A stretch of 64,000 nt of DNA, from positions 1-64,000 of the forward strand of contig NCJK01000002.1 in the NCBI GenBank assembly GCA_002282445.1, in the 5' to 3' direction. Numbering within the stretch: position 1 is the stretch's first letter; each line of letters opens with the position of its first letter. The position numbers were made by a program, and so were the translations under genes. The notes under the pieces were generated by a model. It saw only the letters and a program-made list of their open reading frames with translations. It made no database searches and had not been told where the DNA came from. Below, one piece after another: positions 12,501 to 27,500 of the stretch. Origin of the DNA: Burkholderiales bacterium 39-55-53 (GTDB lineage: Bacteria; Pseudomonadota; Gammaproteobacteria; Burkholderiales; Burkholderiaceae_C).

Positions 12501-15500
12501 AGCTGAACTTGAACTCAGGGTTGTTAGCTGCTGTCGTACCCAAAGTGATCGTGCCTGCATAGCTGCCGGAGCCCAGGCTACCTGCAGCACTCACTTGCAA
12601 GGTACCGGCATCGATGAGGGTGTTTCCAACGAAGGTGTTGACACCAGTCAGCGTCAACACGCTGGTGCTTGAGCTGTCTTTCGTCAAAACCCTGTTACCC
12701 GCCACACCACCACCGATCACACCGCTTAGGGTTTGTGATGTGCTGGAGCTGAACTCGAGCTCAGGGTTGTCAAGGGCTGTACTACCCAAGTTGATGGCCC
12801 CTGCATAAGTACCCGCACCCAAGCTGCCCGTGCCGTTCACTTGGAGGGTGCCGGCGTTGATGGTGGTTGCGCCTGCGTAAGTATTGGCCGCCGTGAGGGT
12901 CATGACACCCGCGCCGTTCTTGATCAACTGGGTACTGTTACCCGTGATCAACCCCACCGTACCTGTGCTGGTTGGATTGAAAGTCACAGAGCTGGTGGCA
13001 TCGACATTGGCAATCGTCATGGTGTCCGAGGAGAAACTCACATCGTTCAAACCAGTACCCCCCCCGACTGAGTCGACTGTGATGGCTCCGGTGCCCGCGT
13101 TCACCGTCAAGCCTTGTGCACCTCCCGCCGAGGTCGTCGCACCGACCACGGTGACATTTGCACCACCCGACAAAGAGGAATCCAATTGCAAGGTGCCTGT
13201 GCCGTTCAACACCACATCGCTGCTGTAGGTTTGGTTGCCGTTTGAGGTGACGTTGCCCCCCAAGGTGGCCGTGCTGCTTACATCCAGAGTACCCAAATTG
13301 GTCATCGCCCCACCTGAGGTCAGCATGCCATTCACCACCAAGTCATAACCTGCCCCACCGACAGTGGAGGAAGTTGTGACTTGTGTGCCCGTCATCGTGG
13401 CATCAGCACCCAGTGTGATCGGGCCGAAGTAAGTCTGACCATAGGTGCTGACATAAGTTCCGCCCGACAAGGTGAGCGCGACGCCAGCGTTGCTGCTGCT
13501 ATTGACTGTGATCAAACCTGCATTGCTGGCACCTGCCGTTGTCGCTTTGAGGTAACTCAGGGCTGTGTCGATATTGAAGCTCGGCTGTGTCACCGTCAAT
13601 TCAAGCGACGAATTGGTGGGCATTTTGGCAGCCGTGGCTGCGTAGTGCGTAGCCCCCATGGTGTTACTCATGTTGGTGTTGAGGGCTGTCATGCTCAGAT
13701 CAAGCGTGGAGCGCAACTGCGTTAAGCCCTGCCAAACTTTGCCCAGCCCCGTCGCTGCACCATTGATGACCAAGTTGTTGTCGCTGTTGAGCACCTGTGT
13801 ATCGCTGTAAGCCATTCCCACGTAATTACCAGGCGATGTGAAGCTCAGCGCATTTGCCATCTTTGTGGTGGAGCTGATCACCAACTGAGAATCAGCAAAC
13901 AACACACTGGAGGATGGTCCCACCAGCTCATAAAAATAACCATTCGCGCCGGTCGTGACCATGCCACCGTTGAGCAACTTGCCGTCGCCATATACGCCCA
14001 CGAGAGCGCCCGCTGAAATGGTGGTGCCATCTGTTTGATAGGCAAATCCAGAAATAGATTGCGTAGGCGAGGCGCCATAAATAGAAACCAAGTACGGATA
14101 CAAACCAGCGCCTCTACTCCACGTCGATGAAGAGAAGTTGGTTGGCAACGCGCTCATGAGCGTGGCGGTAGACAATCCCGTTGAAGGCGAAGTCAACCCT
14201 GGCAGCGTGATGTCACCCGTTTGACCAGAGGTATCGGTGTCGTAATAAATGTAATTACGGTTGACACGGTAGGTGTAGACCCATGGGTCGTTAATTGTTT
14301 GGCGGTAATGAGTTTCGTAGTTATCCACATAGCCAAACGTTGGACCAAAATATGTCGGAGTTGCAGTCGACGAAGTGACATATCCGGTCGCATAGGCATT
14401 GGTGAACGTGCCACGCAATACACCGCCCATCAGTCCGCCGACATAGTCACTCCCTCTGACGGCACCCATGGCGTAAAAGTCGGACATCGTTCCGTAGTAA
14501 TTGGAATGAACATAGCCAGCAAAACCACCTGCATAGTTTTGAGTGGCAAGAACGCGTCCTGTTGCGTAACTCTTAGAAATCGACCCGTCATTGGTGGCGT
14601 AGCCTAAGAAGCCCCCCACATAGTTGGTGCCGTCAACAGAACCTGCAGCCCGTGAATTGGTGATGTTGTAGCCAGAGTAGGTATTGAAATAGCCTACAAA
14701 TCCGCCAACATTATTGGTTCCGGTCGTATTCGAGCTGGCATAAGACTGGTTGATGCTGCTGTGGTAATTGATAGATCCGACAAAACCACCCGTGTTCGTG
14801 GTGCCTGTGGCGGTACCTCTAGCGCCTGAATTGTTGATGGAGCTGTAGGACATCAAACCAATAAAACCACCGGTGTTGTCTCCGCCAGTGACATCGCCAT
14901 AGGCTGTCGAGGATCCGATAGAAGACCACGATGTCATTTGACCAGCAAAGCCGCCAGAGTTAGAACCACCCGTGACGGCACCCGTGGATGTGGATGACGA
15001 GATCGAACTGGAGTTGTTGATCAACCCAACGAATCCACCGACGTTTGTACCCAAACCCACGACTTTTGAATTGGTGCTTGAACCAGAAATAGAGGATGAG
15101 TCATTCAAATAACCAATGAATCCACCAACGTGATTGGTGCCCTTCACGCCAAAGTAAACAGTGGTGGCGCCATTGGCGTAGGAGCCACTCGTCTCGTTAG
15201 ACACGGTGGAGGTGTTCATGCTGCTGTTGTAGGAATAGCCAACCAAGCCACCAACGCTGCTGGTGCCTGACACCCATCCCTTGGCGGTGGAGTTGTAGAC
15301 CGAACTGCCATACATACGACCCACCAAGCCGCCAACGCTGTCGGAACCCTGCACGGTGCCAGTGGCAAGCGTGGCACCACTTTGACCGATCGCATACCAA
15401 TAATTGATGCCGGCCAAGCCACCCACATCGTTTGAACCAGTCACATTACCTGTGGCTGTTGCGTTGTTGATGTTGGCCTGATTTTGTCCAACCAGACCAC

Positions 15501-18500
15501 CGGTCTGATACTGACCCGCGACATTTCCGGTGGCGGTGACGTAGTTCAATGAAACATAGTTCAAGCCAACAAGGCCTCCGGTGTAGCTGCTGGAGGTGCT
15601 CGTGACATTACCTGTGGCATAAACGTTGGTAATTGACCCACCTTCGGCCGACCCCACCAAGCCGCCCACACGCTCCCAATTGGCGGTCACATTGCCGGAT
15701 GCATAAGTCGTGCTTGAGCCGACGGTGGGTGAAGAGCCCGAAATGGTCCCAGAGCTGTAGCCAGCGAGTCCCCCGACATACGATGAGTTACTTTGCACCT
15801 CACCCGTGCTGAACGAATTAGTAATGGAAGACTGACTTCTGCCCACCAAACCACCCGTTTGGTGGCCGCCCTTGACCAAAAGACCTGTGTACTTGCTGTC
15901 GTTCACAGAGACATTCGAATACCCGATCAGACCACCGGAATAAGTGCCCGAGTAACTAGGAGAGCCAGCAGAGCTATAACCGGTGACCCGGCCCGATGCA
16001 GACGCATTTTTGACAGAACCCGAGCTGGCATAGCCAATCAGGCCACCGACATAATCACCCGCAGCCTCTACGTCATTGGTCGCAAAGGTGCTGTAGTTGG
16101 GGGTGGCAGCGACGACTGTGTCACCGATCGTTCCTTGGGATTGCCCGATCAAACCGCCCACATAGTTCACACCTTTGACCAAACCATCTGTGTGCGAACT
16201 CAACTTAAGCCAAGAACTGCTTTGCTCCAAGGCTCCCAGCAAGCCACCCACATAGTTACCACCACCGGTGACAGCACTGGTCGAGCTCGATCCTGTGAGT
16301 GAGCCATAGTACAAACGGCCAGCCAAACCACCCACATACGAACCACCGGAGACAGCACCAGAAGTCGTTGAATTAGTTAAGGTACCTGTATTCACGCGAC
16401 CTGCGATACCCCCCACATCGGTGCCGCCTGTGACAGCAACGCTCGAGGTTATGTTGTTCAACAAGTTGGTTGCGCTGGATGTCGAATTGATAAAGCCAAC
16501 CACACCACCCACGTTGCTATAACCCGTGTTTGTGGTCGACCCATAAATGTTGTCGTTGGGATCCCCAACGTAGCTGATGTCGCTACCGGTCACATCGCCA
16601 GAAGCGGTGATGTTGGTCAAGGCACGCAGATAAGAAGCGCCAACAGCTGCACCCACATTCAACTTACCCACCACCGACGCGGTGCTGAGGGTCCAGTTAT
16701 CCATGGCTTGGGCTGAGGTATCGCCGCGGCCGTTAACGTAACCCAGGAAGCCCAAATTAGAGGTGTTTTGGCTCAAGGTCAAATTGCTGATCGTCATGCC
16801 GTTTGGATTGAACAAACCAGACACATAGGGAATGAACAAACCCTTATCAGCCACGCTGTCGAGCGTGATGCTTTGCGAGAGCTTGAATTTCAAAGAGCTT
16901 TGGTCCGAGTAGCCCAAGTAGTCTTTCAAATTTTGTGCTGTTGCAAGTTTGTAATAGCCGTCCGTATCCGCGGCACCAAAGTAACCTTCAAGCACAGGCG
17001 TATTGGTCGCGGCAAGTCCGTCAAGTCCTGCATTGAACCAAGTGGTGTACTGAGTCCCAAACAAACCACCGGTCGTGATCAAACCTGTGATGGCTGATTT
17101 CACCCCCGCACTGCTTGGGGTGGGGCCGGTGATGCTCACCGCATCCAAGTTGTAGTGGGCGTTGACCGTGGTGGAACCGGGTGTCATGAACCCCACCAAA
17201 CCGCCAAAGTTGCTGTCTGCCGTCACCGAGCCCGTGGAATACGCGTTTTTGATCACAGCCGTCGTGTCTGCGCGACCGACCAAACCACCCACATCGTTTC
17301 GACCCACCACACTGCCTGAGGCGAATGAGAACTTCGTGCCATACGTACCCAACACGCCTGAATTTTCTTGGATCGTGCCGGCCAACTTACCCACCAAACC
17401 GCCCACATAGTCCGATGACGCAGTGACGGGTCGCAGTGTGGACGAGCCCATGATCACTGCAGAGCTGTCCGTGATACCGACCAAACCACCCACATAAGCA
17501 GTAGCCGTCACAGATCCAGTGATGTATTGAGAGTCCGTGATCACGCTACCAAATTGCCCACCCACCAAGCCACCCACATAGAAAGAGGATGAGCCTGTAC
17601 CCAAACTCAGCGTGCCAGACGCATAGGAATTGGTCACGGTGCTGCTGGAGTAACCAATCAAACCGCCGACGTAATTGGAGGCAAAACTATCCGCTATCAC
17701 CACATTACCCGTGGCGTACGAATCCGTCACTGAGCTATACGAACGGCCGACCAAGCCGCCTACATAGTTATTCCAATTGCCATTACTTGTCACAACACCC
17801 GTCGCGTACGACGTACTGATCGCGTTTTGCGATCGTCCGACCAAACCACCTGTGAAATCGGATGAGTTTTGAACCGCTCCCGTCGCAAAGGAGTCGGAGA
17901 TCGTGCTGTCGTTATAGCCAACCAAACCGCCGACGTAATAGTTGGTTGATGAGACATTACCCGTTGCATTTGAAGTCGTCACTGCACCGTTGGTATAGCC
18001 CAGCAAGCCGCCCACATAGTTGGAGGTCGATTCAACAACACGATCGGAATAAGAATTACTCACGGCAGCCAAGTTATAGCCAACCAAACCACCCACATAA
18101 GTGCCACTTGCAGAGACCTTCCCCACCGTCGCATAGCTGCTGTCAATGATGGTTCCAGATCCTGCGTTACCGACCAATCCACCCACTTGTCCCCCCGAGG
18201 TGGCTGTGGCGACGACCTCGCCTGTGGCCCACGAGTTGGTCATCTTGCCGCCGACGTTGAGACCACTCCACACCATGGAGAAAGAACCAATCAAGCCGCC
18301 CACTTGGCCGCCGCCCGTTTGTGTCACTTTGCCAGTGGCGCTCAGTTGATCAAACAACAGGCCATTGGACGCGCCAATCAAGCCACCCACAAAATTGCTA
18401 GCGCCTGTCACTGCGCCGGAAGCAGAAGACGAACTCAGGTTCAACACAGCGTTTGTTGGGTTCAAGCTCATGCCGTAGAACTGGCCGATCAAACCACCCA

Positions 18501-21500
18501 CATAGGCGCCACTGGCGGTGACGGCACCGCTTGCTGTGAGACCCGTCCCCAAGTAGTCGGTGACGTTTGCGTTGCCAGGGGCATAGTAAGAGTTGTAGTA
18601 GCCCACCAAGCCACCCACAAGCGTCGTGCCCTCGACGATCACATTGCTGGTCAGATTGGTTGCCGCCACGCTATCCATGCGTCCCACTAGGCCACCGGTA
18701 TTTCCCGTGGCAGGTGCAATGGCAGACACGGCGTGCGTGGTGTTGATGACCTTGGATGTACCGGCCACACCTTGTGCTGAAGCCGAGTTGTACATCACGC
18801 CTTGGTTCACATGTCCGACCAAACCACCCACGTAGTTGCTGCCACTCACGTTGGCAGACAACGTGGAGGTGCTATCTGCTATCACCCCGTTGTAAACGGC
18901 GCCAGCCGCAGCACCGATGTATTCAAGTCCGTTGACCAATCCTGAGTTATTAACCTTCAGGTTCGACAAGGTTGATTTGTGCACCATCCCCAAGAAACCG
19001 ATGCCAGAAGTTTGGCGGTCAAACGCAAAGTTGTTGACCTCATAGGTGTTACCCACAAACGCCGTACCGCCGAAGTACGGCAAGTACTTGGTCGTCGCAG
19101 TGCTCATGTCTAGATTGCCACCCAGCTTGAAGGTGTAGTCGCTCACAGCGCCACCCACGCCAGAGTCAATGAAGGCCAAGGCTTTGCTGAGGTCCGACAA
19201 GGTTCCCGTGTCGGTCACAGACGTGATGAGATAGGTATTTCCCGTCAGATCCGATGTGTCTGCCGTCAGGTAACTGGAAATGCTGAGTGGGGTGCGACTG
19301 GAGGGCGTCACGATCAGGCTACTGCCCGTCGGGTTAGACCACGTCAAATACTGAGATGCGTACAAGCCACCCGGCGTCAAGAACGTTGCGGTGTTGAATT
19401 TGCTGTTATCGAGGTCGTAATAACTGTTACGCAACCAAGTACCGGGCACCATATAGCCTGCAAGTCCACCGTAATTAGAGGGCGTTGCGTCTGTCGTGAT
19501 TTGGCCTGAGTAATACGCATCTTGGATGGATCCACCCAAGGTGTTACCACTTGTTCCCATGCGCCCTACCAAGCCGCCAATGAAGCCTGCATTGGCTCCA
19601 CTCACAGAGATGTTGGCGTTGACATAAGAATTTGAAATTGCAGCCCACGTAGAAGCGTCACCCACCAAGCCGCCTACATAAAGTTTGCCTGTGGTCGCCC
19701 CTGTAGAACTGATCGTCCCATTGACATAGGAGTTAGAAATCGTGGCAGTCGTTGCACTACCCACCATGCCAGCAATGTAATTACCTGTACCTGTGACCGT
19801 CGAGTTATCGACTGAAGACGTGTTGACCGTTGCCGTGGGGGTGTAACCAACCAAGCCTCCCACATAGCTGCTCGTGCCCGTGCCACTCACGGCAACGCCA
19901 TTGACGCTTGAATTGCTGATTGAGACGAATGAGCTTCCCCAGGTTGGCGTCGGGGTTGCGCCAACAAAACCACCCACAAAGCCACCAGCACCGGTCACAG
20001 AAGGTGCCGTCACCGTGGTATCGCTGATCGTGGCGCTACAACCGTACCAGCAGTAATAGGTTGAATACCATTCGTAATAGGAGTTGCGATAAACACTGCC
20101 AACAACCCCGCCGGCATAGGCGCCTGTCGCCGCCCCGGACAGACTGCCGGTTCCAGTGGCAGTCACTTTTGCATTTGATGTGGGCGAGTAAGCTGCGCCA
20201 TAGGTCGCGGGAGCACTGCCATCGGACTTGAGGGTCAACGTGGAGCCCACGGTGCCCACCATGCCACCCACACTGTAAGTACCTTGAATACCTGAACCGC
20301 CATTGGCGATGTTCACATACGAATTACGGATGTCGAGGGTGTTGTAGGTACTGCTCATACCCACTAAACCGCCGACAGAGTAGGTCTGGCTCGTGACCGA
20401 TGCGCCGTCGTAGTGGGATGCGTAAATATTCAAGACACCGTCCGCATGTCCAACCAGTCCACCCACATCATTTGCAGTGCCAGTCACTGTTCCTGAAGCA
20501 TATGAGTTGCCACTGATGGTCAGGGTGGAGCCCGCACCACCCACAAGACCGCCGACATAGGACGATCCACTGACATTTCCTGAGGCATAGGAGTTGGTGG
20601 TGATGGTCAGAGGTGAGCCAGAACCACCCACAAGTCCGCCAACGTATGAGCCCCCAGCGACAGGACTCGACACATTTGAATTGGTGATCGAGCCACTTGA
20701 ATTGTGATAGCCAACAAGTCCGCCCACAAATGCTGAGCTACCGCCGGTGACCGTGGGGGAAGTGACGGACACATTATTCAGGCTAACAGTACCGTATGAG
20801 TACCCCACAATACCGCCCGCATAGGCTCCTGTAGAGCCGTAGTTGTAGTCGCTGTAGTAAGGACGACCGTTGGATGTCGCTGTCACGCTTGCATCCGTAT
20901 AGGGTGCAGTCGCTCCGTAATTTGTATCGAGCTGGACGTTCAATGTCGACCAAGTGCGTCCGACCATACCTCCAACATAGAAGCCACCTTGGATGGCCGT
21001 CGTACCGCCAGATTTATCAACAAACGAACTGCGAACATTCACAGCACCGCCACTGTAGCCGACCAATCCGCCTACGTCACTGCCCGTACCGCTGACCGTT
21101 GCACCGCCGTAGGACGACGCATAAATATTCAACGCCCCACTCGACCCCACCAAGCCACCCACAGAAGACCCACCGCTGACGGCGCTTGTGGCAGAGTCGT
21201 TTGTCAGGGTCACTGTGTTGCCTAAACCGATCAATCCGCCAACGTTGCTTCCTGTCGAAACAATGGATGAGCTCACACTTGAGTCGGTGATGGTCGCGGA
21301 ACCTCCTTGATTGCCGACAAAACCGCCCACGTTGTGACCCGAGCCAGAAATCGTCGCAACGCTGACGTTAGCGCCAGTGATCGTCGATGCACCGCCAACA
21401 TAGCCGGCTAGGCCACCTGCGTTAACGTAGCCGGTGTTGACGGCTCCTGTTGTCGCTGTGACGTTGGCTTTTGAGTAGGGCGACAGCTGAGTGCCATAGG

Positions 21501-24500
21501 TCGCGCTGTCTGCGTTGGAGGCCAAGGTAAACGTCGATGACGCATTGCCCACCATACCGCCAACGTTGTAGGTACCCTGGACAGCACTTGTCCCGCCCGA
21601 CTTCTCGACATACGAGTTCACAACGCTCAGGGCACCAGAACTCAATCCCACCAAGCCGCCCACGTCATAGCTCGTGCTCGTGACCGAGGTTCCGCCGTAA
21701 TACGAGCCATAAATATTCAGGGCACCGTCGCTGCGACCTACCAAACCACCCACACCATTCGCACTGCCCGTCAGCGTGCCTGTGGCGTAGTTGCTCTTGA
21801 GTGTGCGGGCCACGTTTCCGCTCATCCAGCCCACCAAGCCGCCCACGGCATACGAGCCGCTGACATTGCCGGTCGAGTAAACATCGCTCAGCGTGCCAGT
21901 CACTGACATATTGCCCACCAAACCACCCACGCCGTAAGTGCCCGTCACGCTGGCGGCAGAGTACGGGGTGAGTGAGGTGCCGTAGGTCGACACATCTGAG
22001 CTGTCCGCTTTGAGGGTCAATGTCCCGCCTGACAAGCTACCAACCAAACCGCCCACGTAGTAAGTGCCTTGCAACGCACTGGTACTGGCCATAGAGGTAT
22101 TTCGGATGTCCAAGGTGGCGCTGCTTGCGCCCACCAATCCACCTACGTCATGGCCCGTTGCAGACAACGTCGTACCGCCAAACGTGGAGGCGTAGATTTT
22201 CAAGACGCCGTCACTTTGGCCGACCAGTCCACCCACATAACTTCCGTTCGCAGTGGTCGCGCTCACGGTTGTGCCTGAGAACGTATCGTCCTTGAGGGTC
22301 ACGACGCCTGTGGCTGCAACACCGCCGATCAAACCGCCCACATAGCCGCCCGCACCCGTCACCGTGGTGGCGCTCACGCTGGCACCTGTGATGGTGGTTG
22401 TCCCCGCCACATAGCCTGCCAAGCCGCCCACGTAAACAGCGTTCAATCCGTTTCCTGTGGTTCCCGTCACGCTGGCCTTGGAGTAAGGCGCCAGTGATGC
22501 CCCGTATGTGGCTGATGACGAGGCATCCGCAATCACGGTCAATGTTGAAGCACTGTTGCCCACCATGCCGCCCACGTTGTACGTGCCCTGCACCGTCGTT
22601 GTGCCGTCTGCTTTGCCAGCATACGAATTACGGATATCCAAGGCGCCGGAGCTCAGGCCCACCAAACCGCCCACGTCGTAGCTCGTGCTCGTGATCGACG
22701 CACCGCTGTAATTCGAGTCATAAATATTCAAGGCACCGTCACTGCGGCCCACTAGGCCACCCATGCCGTTCGCCGCACCTGACAATGTGCCAGTGGCATA
22801 GCTACTCTTAAGGGTACGGGCCAAGTTGCCGTTCATCCAGCCCACCAAGCCACCCACGGCATAGGAAGAACCCGTCACGTTACCCGTGGCGTAAACATCG
22901 CTCAGCGTGCCAGCCACAGACATATTGCCAATCAATCCACCCACGCCGTAAGTGCCCGTCACAGCAGCCGCAGAGTAAGGTGTGACGGAAGCACCGTAGG
23001 TCGACACACTGGAGTTGTCGGCCTTGAGGGTCAAGGTCCCACCTGACAAGTTACCAATCAAACCACCCACGTAGTAGGTGCCTTGTAAGGCACTGGTGCT
23101 GTCCATATAGGAGTTGCGGATATCTAGTGTGGCCGTGCTGGCCCCCACCAAGCCACCCACGTCGTGACCCGTGGCTGAGAGCGTTGTGCCCGCAAATGTG
23201 GAGGCATAAATATTCAACACGCCATCACTACGGCCCACCAAACCGCCCACATAGTTACCGTTCGCCGTGGTGGAACTCAGCGTAGTACCCGTGAATGTGC
23301 TGTCTTTGAGGGTCACTGCGCCTGTCGCTGCGACACCGCCGATCAAGCCGCCCACATAGCCACCGGCGCCTGTGACTGTGGTGGCATTCACGGTTGCGCC
23401 CGTGATGGATGTCGTCCCAGCGACATAGCCAGCCAAACCACCCACATACACCGCGTTGGATCCGTTGGCAGTGGTTCCTGTCACGTTAGCCTTGGAGTAA
23501 GGCGCCAGAGATGCCCCATAGGTTGCAGAAGACGAGCCATCTGCCGTCACCGTCAAGGTCGAGGCGCTATTGCCCACCAAGCCACCCACGTTGTACGTGC
23601 CCTGCACGGCACTGGTGGCGCCTGTCTTCTCTACATACGAATTACGAATATCCAAGGCACCCGTAGCCAAGCCCACCAAGCCACCCACGTCATAGCTAGC
23701 GCCTGTGACCGAGGCACCACCGTAGTAGGACGCATAAATATTCAAGGCACCATCACTACGGCCCACCAAGCCGCCCACATCAATGCCGCTGCCTGTCACT
23801 GTGCCTGTCGCGTAATTGCTCTTGAGGGTGCGCGCCGAGTTGCCGTTCATCCAGCCCACCAAGCCGCCCACGGCATACGAGCCGCTGACATTGCCCGTGG
23901 CGTACACATCGCTCAGCGTGCCAGCCACAGCCATATTGCCAATCAATCCACCCACGCCGTAGGTGCCCGTTACCGCAGCGGCTGAATATGGAGTGAGGGA
24001 TGCACCATAAGTTGACGCATTGGAGCTATCCGCTTGCAATGTCAACGTGCCGCCTGACCAACTGCCGATCAAACCACCCACGTAGTAAGTGCCCTTGACT
24101 TCAGACCCGCCGGTTTTCTCGACATACGAATTGCGAACGTCCAAGGTGCCACTGCTCAGGCCCACCAAGCCGCCCACGTCGTAGCCGGTGGTGCCACCTG
24201 TCACTGTTGCGCCACCGTAGTAGGAGCCGTAGAGGTTCAGCGTTCCCGAGTTGCTACCCACCAAGCCACCAATGTCTTTGACACTGCCGGTGACCGAGCC
24301 CGTGGCGTAGGTGTTGGTGAGTGTGGCGGTGTTGTTGTTAGAACCCATCAAGCCGCCGACAGCAGTGCCGCCACTGACGGTGGTCACGCTGTAGGAGTTG
24401 CTGATCGTGCTGCCCGTGTAGTGCCCCACCAAGGCACCCACCGAGGTTGCACTGGTTGCCGTGACGGTGCCAGTGGCGATGACATCAGACATCGTCAACC

Positions 24501-27500
24501 CGCCGTAGCCCAACAAGCCACCCACACCGATTTTTGCCGCGCTGTTGGTGACGGTGCTGCCAAATTCGTACACACGGGTCAACGATCCGGTACCTGCATG
24601 ACCAATCAAACCGCCCACATAGTCGCCGCTGCCGGTGACAGTGCTGGCTGAGGCCGCAGAGCCCAACACCACATTGGTCAGGGTCAGGCCGTCAGAGGCC
24701 TTGCCAATCAGGCTACCCGTGTAGTTCGCCCCAGTGATGGTGGCGCCCGTCAACATGAAATCGCGCATCAGGGCAGTGCCGGCGGTGGAATAGAAAATAC
24801 CCACGTTCGAGGCCGCAGACGTACCGAGCTTCAGGTTTGAAATGGTGTGGCCAAGGCCCGCCAACGTTCCGCCGAAACCTGACGCGCCAGAACCTCGCAC
24901 GTTGTTGTAAACCGCACCGCCAGCAGCGCCGGTGGTGGTGAATGTGCTGGCATTGATGTTTTGACCAAAGGCGTAATTCGTGTTGGTGTCACAGGCGCTG
25001 GCACACAACATGTCAGACAGCGCGTTCACCACCGTGTAGGTCTTGGCCGCGGCGTTGTAGTTTTGGGTGCTGAAACTCGAGGCTGAGTTGCCAAAGTTGA
25101 TCGACCCCGTAAAGCTGGCTGCCAAGCCGGTGCCAGAACCGCTGGTGGCGAAGCCAAAGAGGTAATCACCTTCCAAATTGCCTTGGTTGTACTTCAGGGT
25201 CACACCCGAACTTGAGGTCGTCCCGTTGGACGTGACCAAGCTGTAGATGTTGATGTTCTTGTCCGCGGTGAGCGTGATCATGGCGTCCGCACTGGATGTC
25301 ACGGCACTGTTGATGGTGATGTCTTTGCCGTTGCCTGCCGTGAGTCCGATGCTGCCAGCCACGGTGGTCGCAGCATCCATGTTCACGGCGCCAGCTGTCA
25401 CGGTGTAGGCCGTGGGCGCTGTGGTGCCACCGACGATGCCTTGTTGGGTAAAGTCGTTGGTCCCTGTGTCCACGGTCAGGCCGAAAGCGCCGTTGACTGT
25501 GCCGAGTGAGAAGGCGCCCGTGCTGGAGATTTTGATCAGGCTATTGCCCGTCAGTGTGATGGGCGCAAGCAGCGAAACGGTGGAAGCCGCAGAGTTAAAC
25601 ACCGCGCCCCCCGATGAGACACCCGTGCCGCTGAGTGACAGCGCGTTCAATTCTTCGTAGCCGTTCAAGTCCAGCGCGCCACCTGAGCCCACGCTGATGG
25701 CGCCTGTTCCAAAAGCCCCGTTCGTCACGGCAGAAACTGCCCCTGTGGATGCAATACCCGTCTTTGCCACACCCGCCGCAATCGTGGTGCCGCCCGAATA
25801 GGTGCTCGCGCCCAACAGCGTCATGGAGCCCGTGCCCGTCTTGGTCAAGGCGCCAGCGCCGGCAATCACGCCCGCGTAGTCCAGGTTCTTGGCAGTGTCG
25901 ACGGACAATGTACCGCCAGCAGCGCCCAAGGTTATGCCGCGGTTGGTGTTGAGTGTGAGGTTGTCGGTGACCTTAAGGGTGCCGCCGTCCAAGGTGATGG
26001 CATCAGCCTGCGCTGCAGCGGGCACCGCACCTAAATAGGTTTCATTGCCGACCGACAAGGTGCCGCCGCTGACCTTGACCTTGCCGGTGTAGTTGTTCGC
26101 GGTGTCGGCCACCACAGTCGCCGTGAAGGTGGAAGGGATGATCGCCAGTGCCACGTTGCCGGCATCGGGCAGCGCGCCGACTTTGGTCAAGTCACTCGTC
26201 AGGGCCCAATTTGCTGCGGTAGACCAATTGCCATCTGTCGCCCCCACCCATGTCACCGAGGGTTGGATCGTGATGTTGCCCGAGCCGGTGAGCACGGATG
26301 CGGGGTCAAGCGTGTAGTTGGCACCGCCAGCGCCGCCGAGTGTGACGCCTGAGACGGTGAAATTCTTTGCGGTGCCGACATGGCGATCTGCAAAATTGCC
26401 AGTCACTTCAGATACGCTAACAACGTCGCCATTCACCACACCGTTCAAGCTGGTTCCAGTGCCAGCCCCTGTGACCAGAGTGGCGCCGTCGTACACCTTG
26501 TCAGCCGAGATGGCGCCTGAGACTGTGACGTACTTGGGCGTGATGCTCAGCAAACCCACGTTGCTGTAAGTCACTGTGTAGCCTGGGTTCACCACCCCGT
26601 TAGCCGCTGTAATGGCGTAGGGCCCACCGTTGACAGTGGCCGTTGTGGTGTTACCTGTAGAGTCAACCGTGGGCAAGGTACTGAACAAATCAGCCACAGT
26701 GAGTGTTCCACTTGCAGTCGTCAGGTAAGGCCCTGAAGATGGCGCAGCAGAAACAACCAGTTTAGAAGACAAGTCAATCGAGGCACTGCCGTATTCTTTG
26801 CTGGCATCGGTGGTCGAAACAGTGGCGCTTCCGCCTTGGAAATTGGAAGCAAACACATAACGGTTGCCCGCACCCACACTAGCTGGAGCCAAGCTACTGT
26901 AGTTACTTGACCAATAGGCCACGTTGCCACTGTTTAAGTCACCGAAGGTGTTGGCTGTCGGGTCATTGCTGTACACCACCCAACGCCCACTGTTGGTGGT
27001 TAGAGCGGAAGCTCCCGCGTTGTTGATAAAGTTTCCTGTAGCCGCCAGAACCAAGTTACCGCCTGCTTGGGTGTTGGTGATCGAAGCGCCTGAGTTGAGG
27101 GTGACGTTGCCGCCTGTGAGTAAGGTGAGGTTGTCTACAAACGTATTCGCACCGCCAACGGTGATGTTGCCTGCATCGCTTCCACCAATCACGATGCCAC
27201 TGAAACCATTTTTGAACAAGGAGGTACCGCTGAACAAACTGTTGTTCAAGGTCCAAGCGCCTACACCGGTGCCCACGCCAATGGAGGTGCCAGCTGTGTA
27301 GGGTTTAAGCGTAAGGACACCACTACTTTGAACGGTGGCAGCGCCATAGTCGATCAAATCACCGATGAAAGTGATGTCGCTGGATGAAGAAGTGACGCTA
27401 CTTCCCGATTTAAAACCAATGGAAGCGCCTTGCGCATTAATGGCTGTGTGTGCGCTGTCGTTCTCACCCGTGATGGTGATAGGTCCTGACTTAGCCAACA

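Noticed and set aside
10880-12920. Possible CRISPR or satellite array because of strict periodicity
   Set aside because: The 246-bp units are fully coding in one frame, vary between copies and have no constant short repeat with unique spacers.
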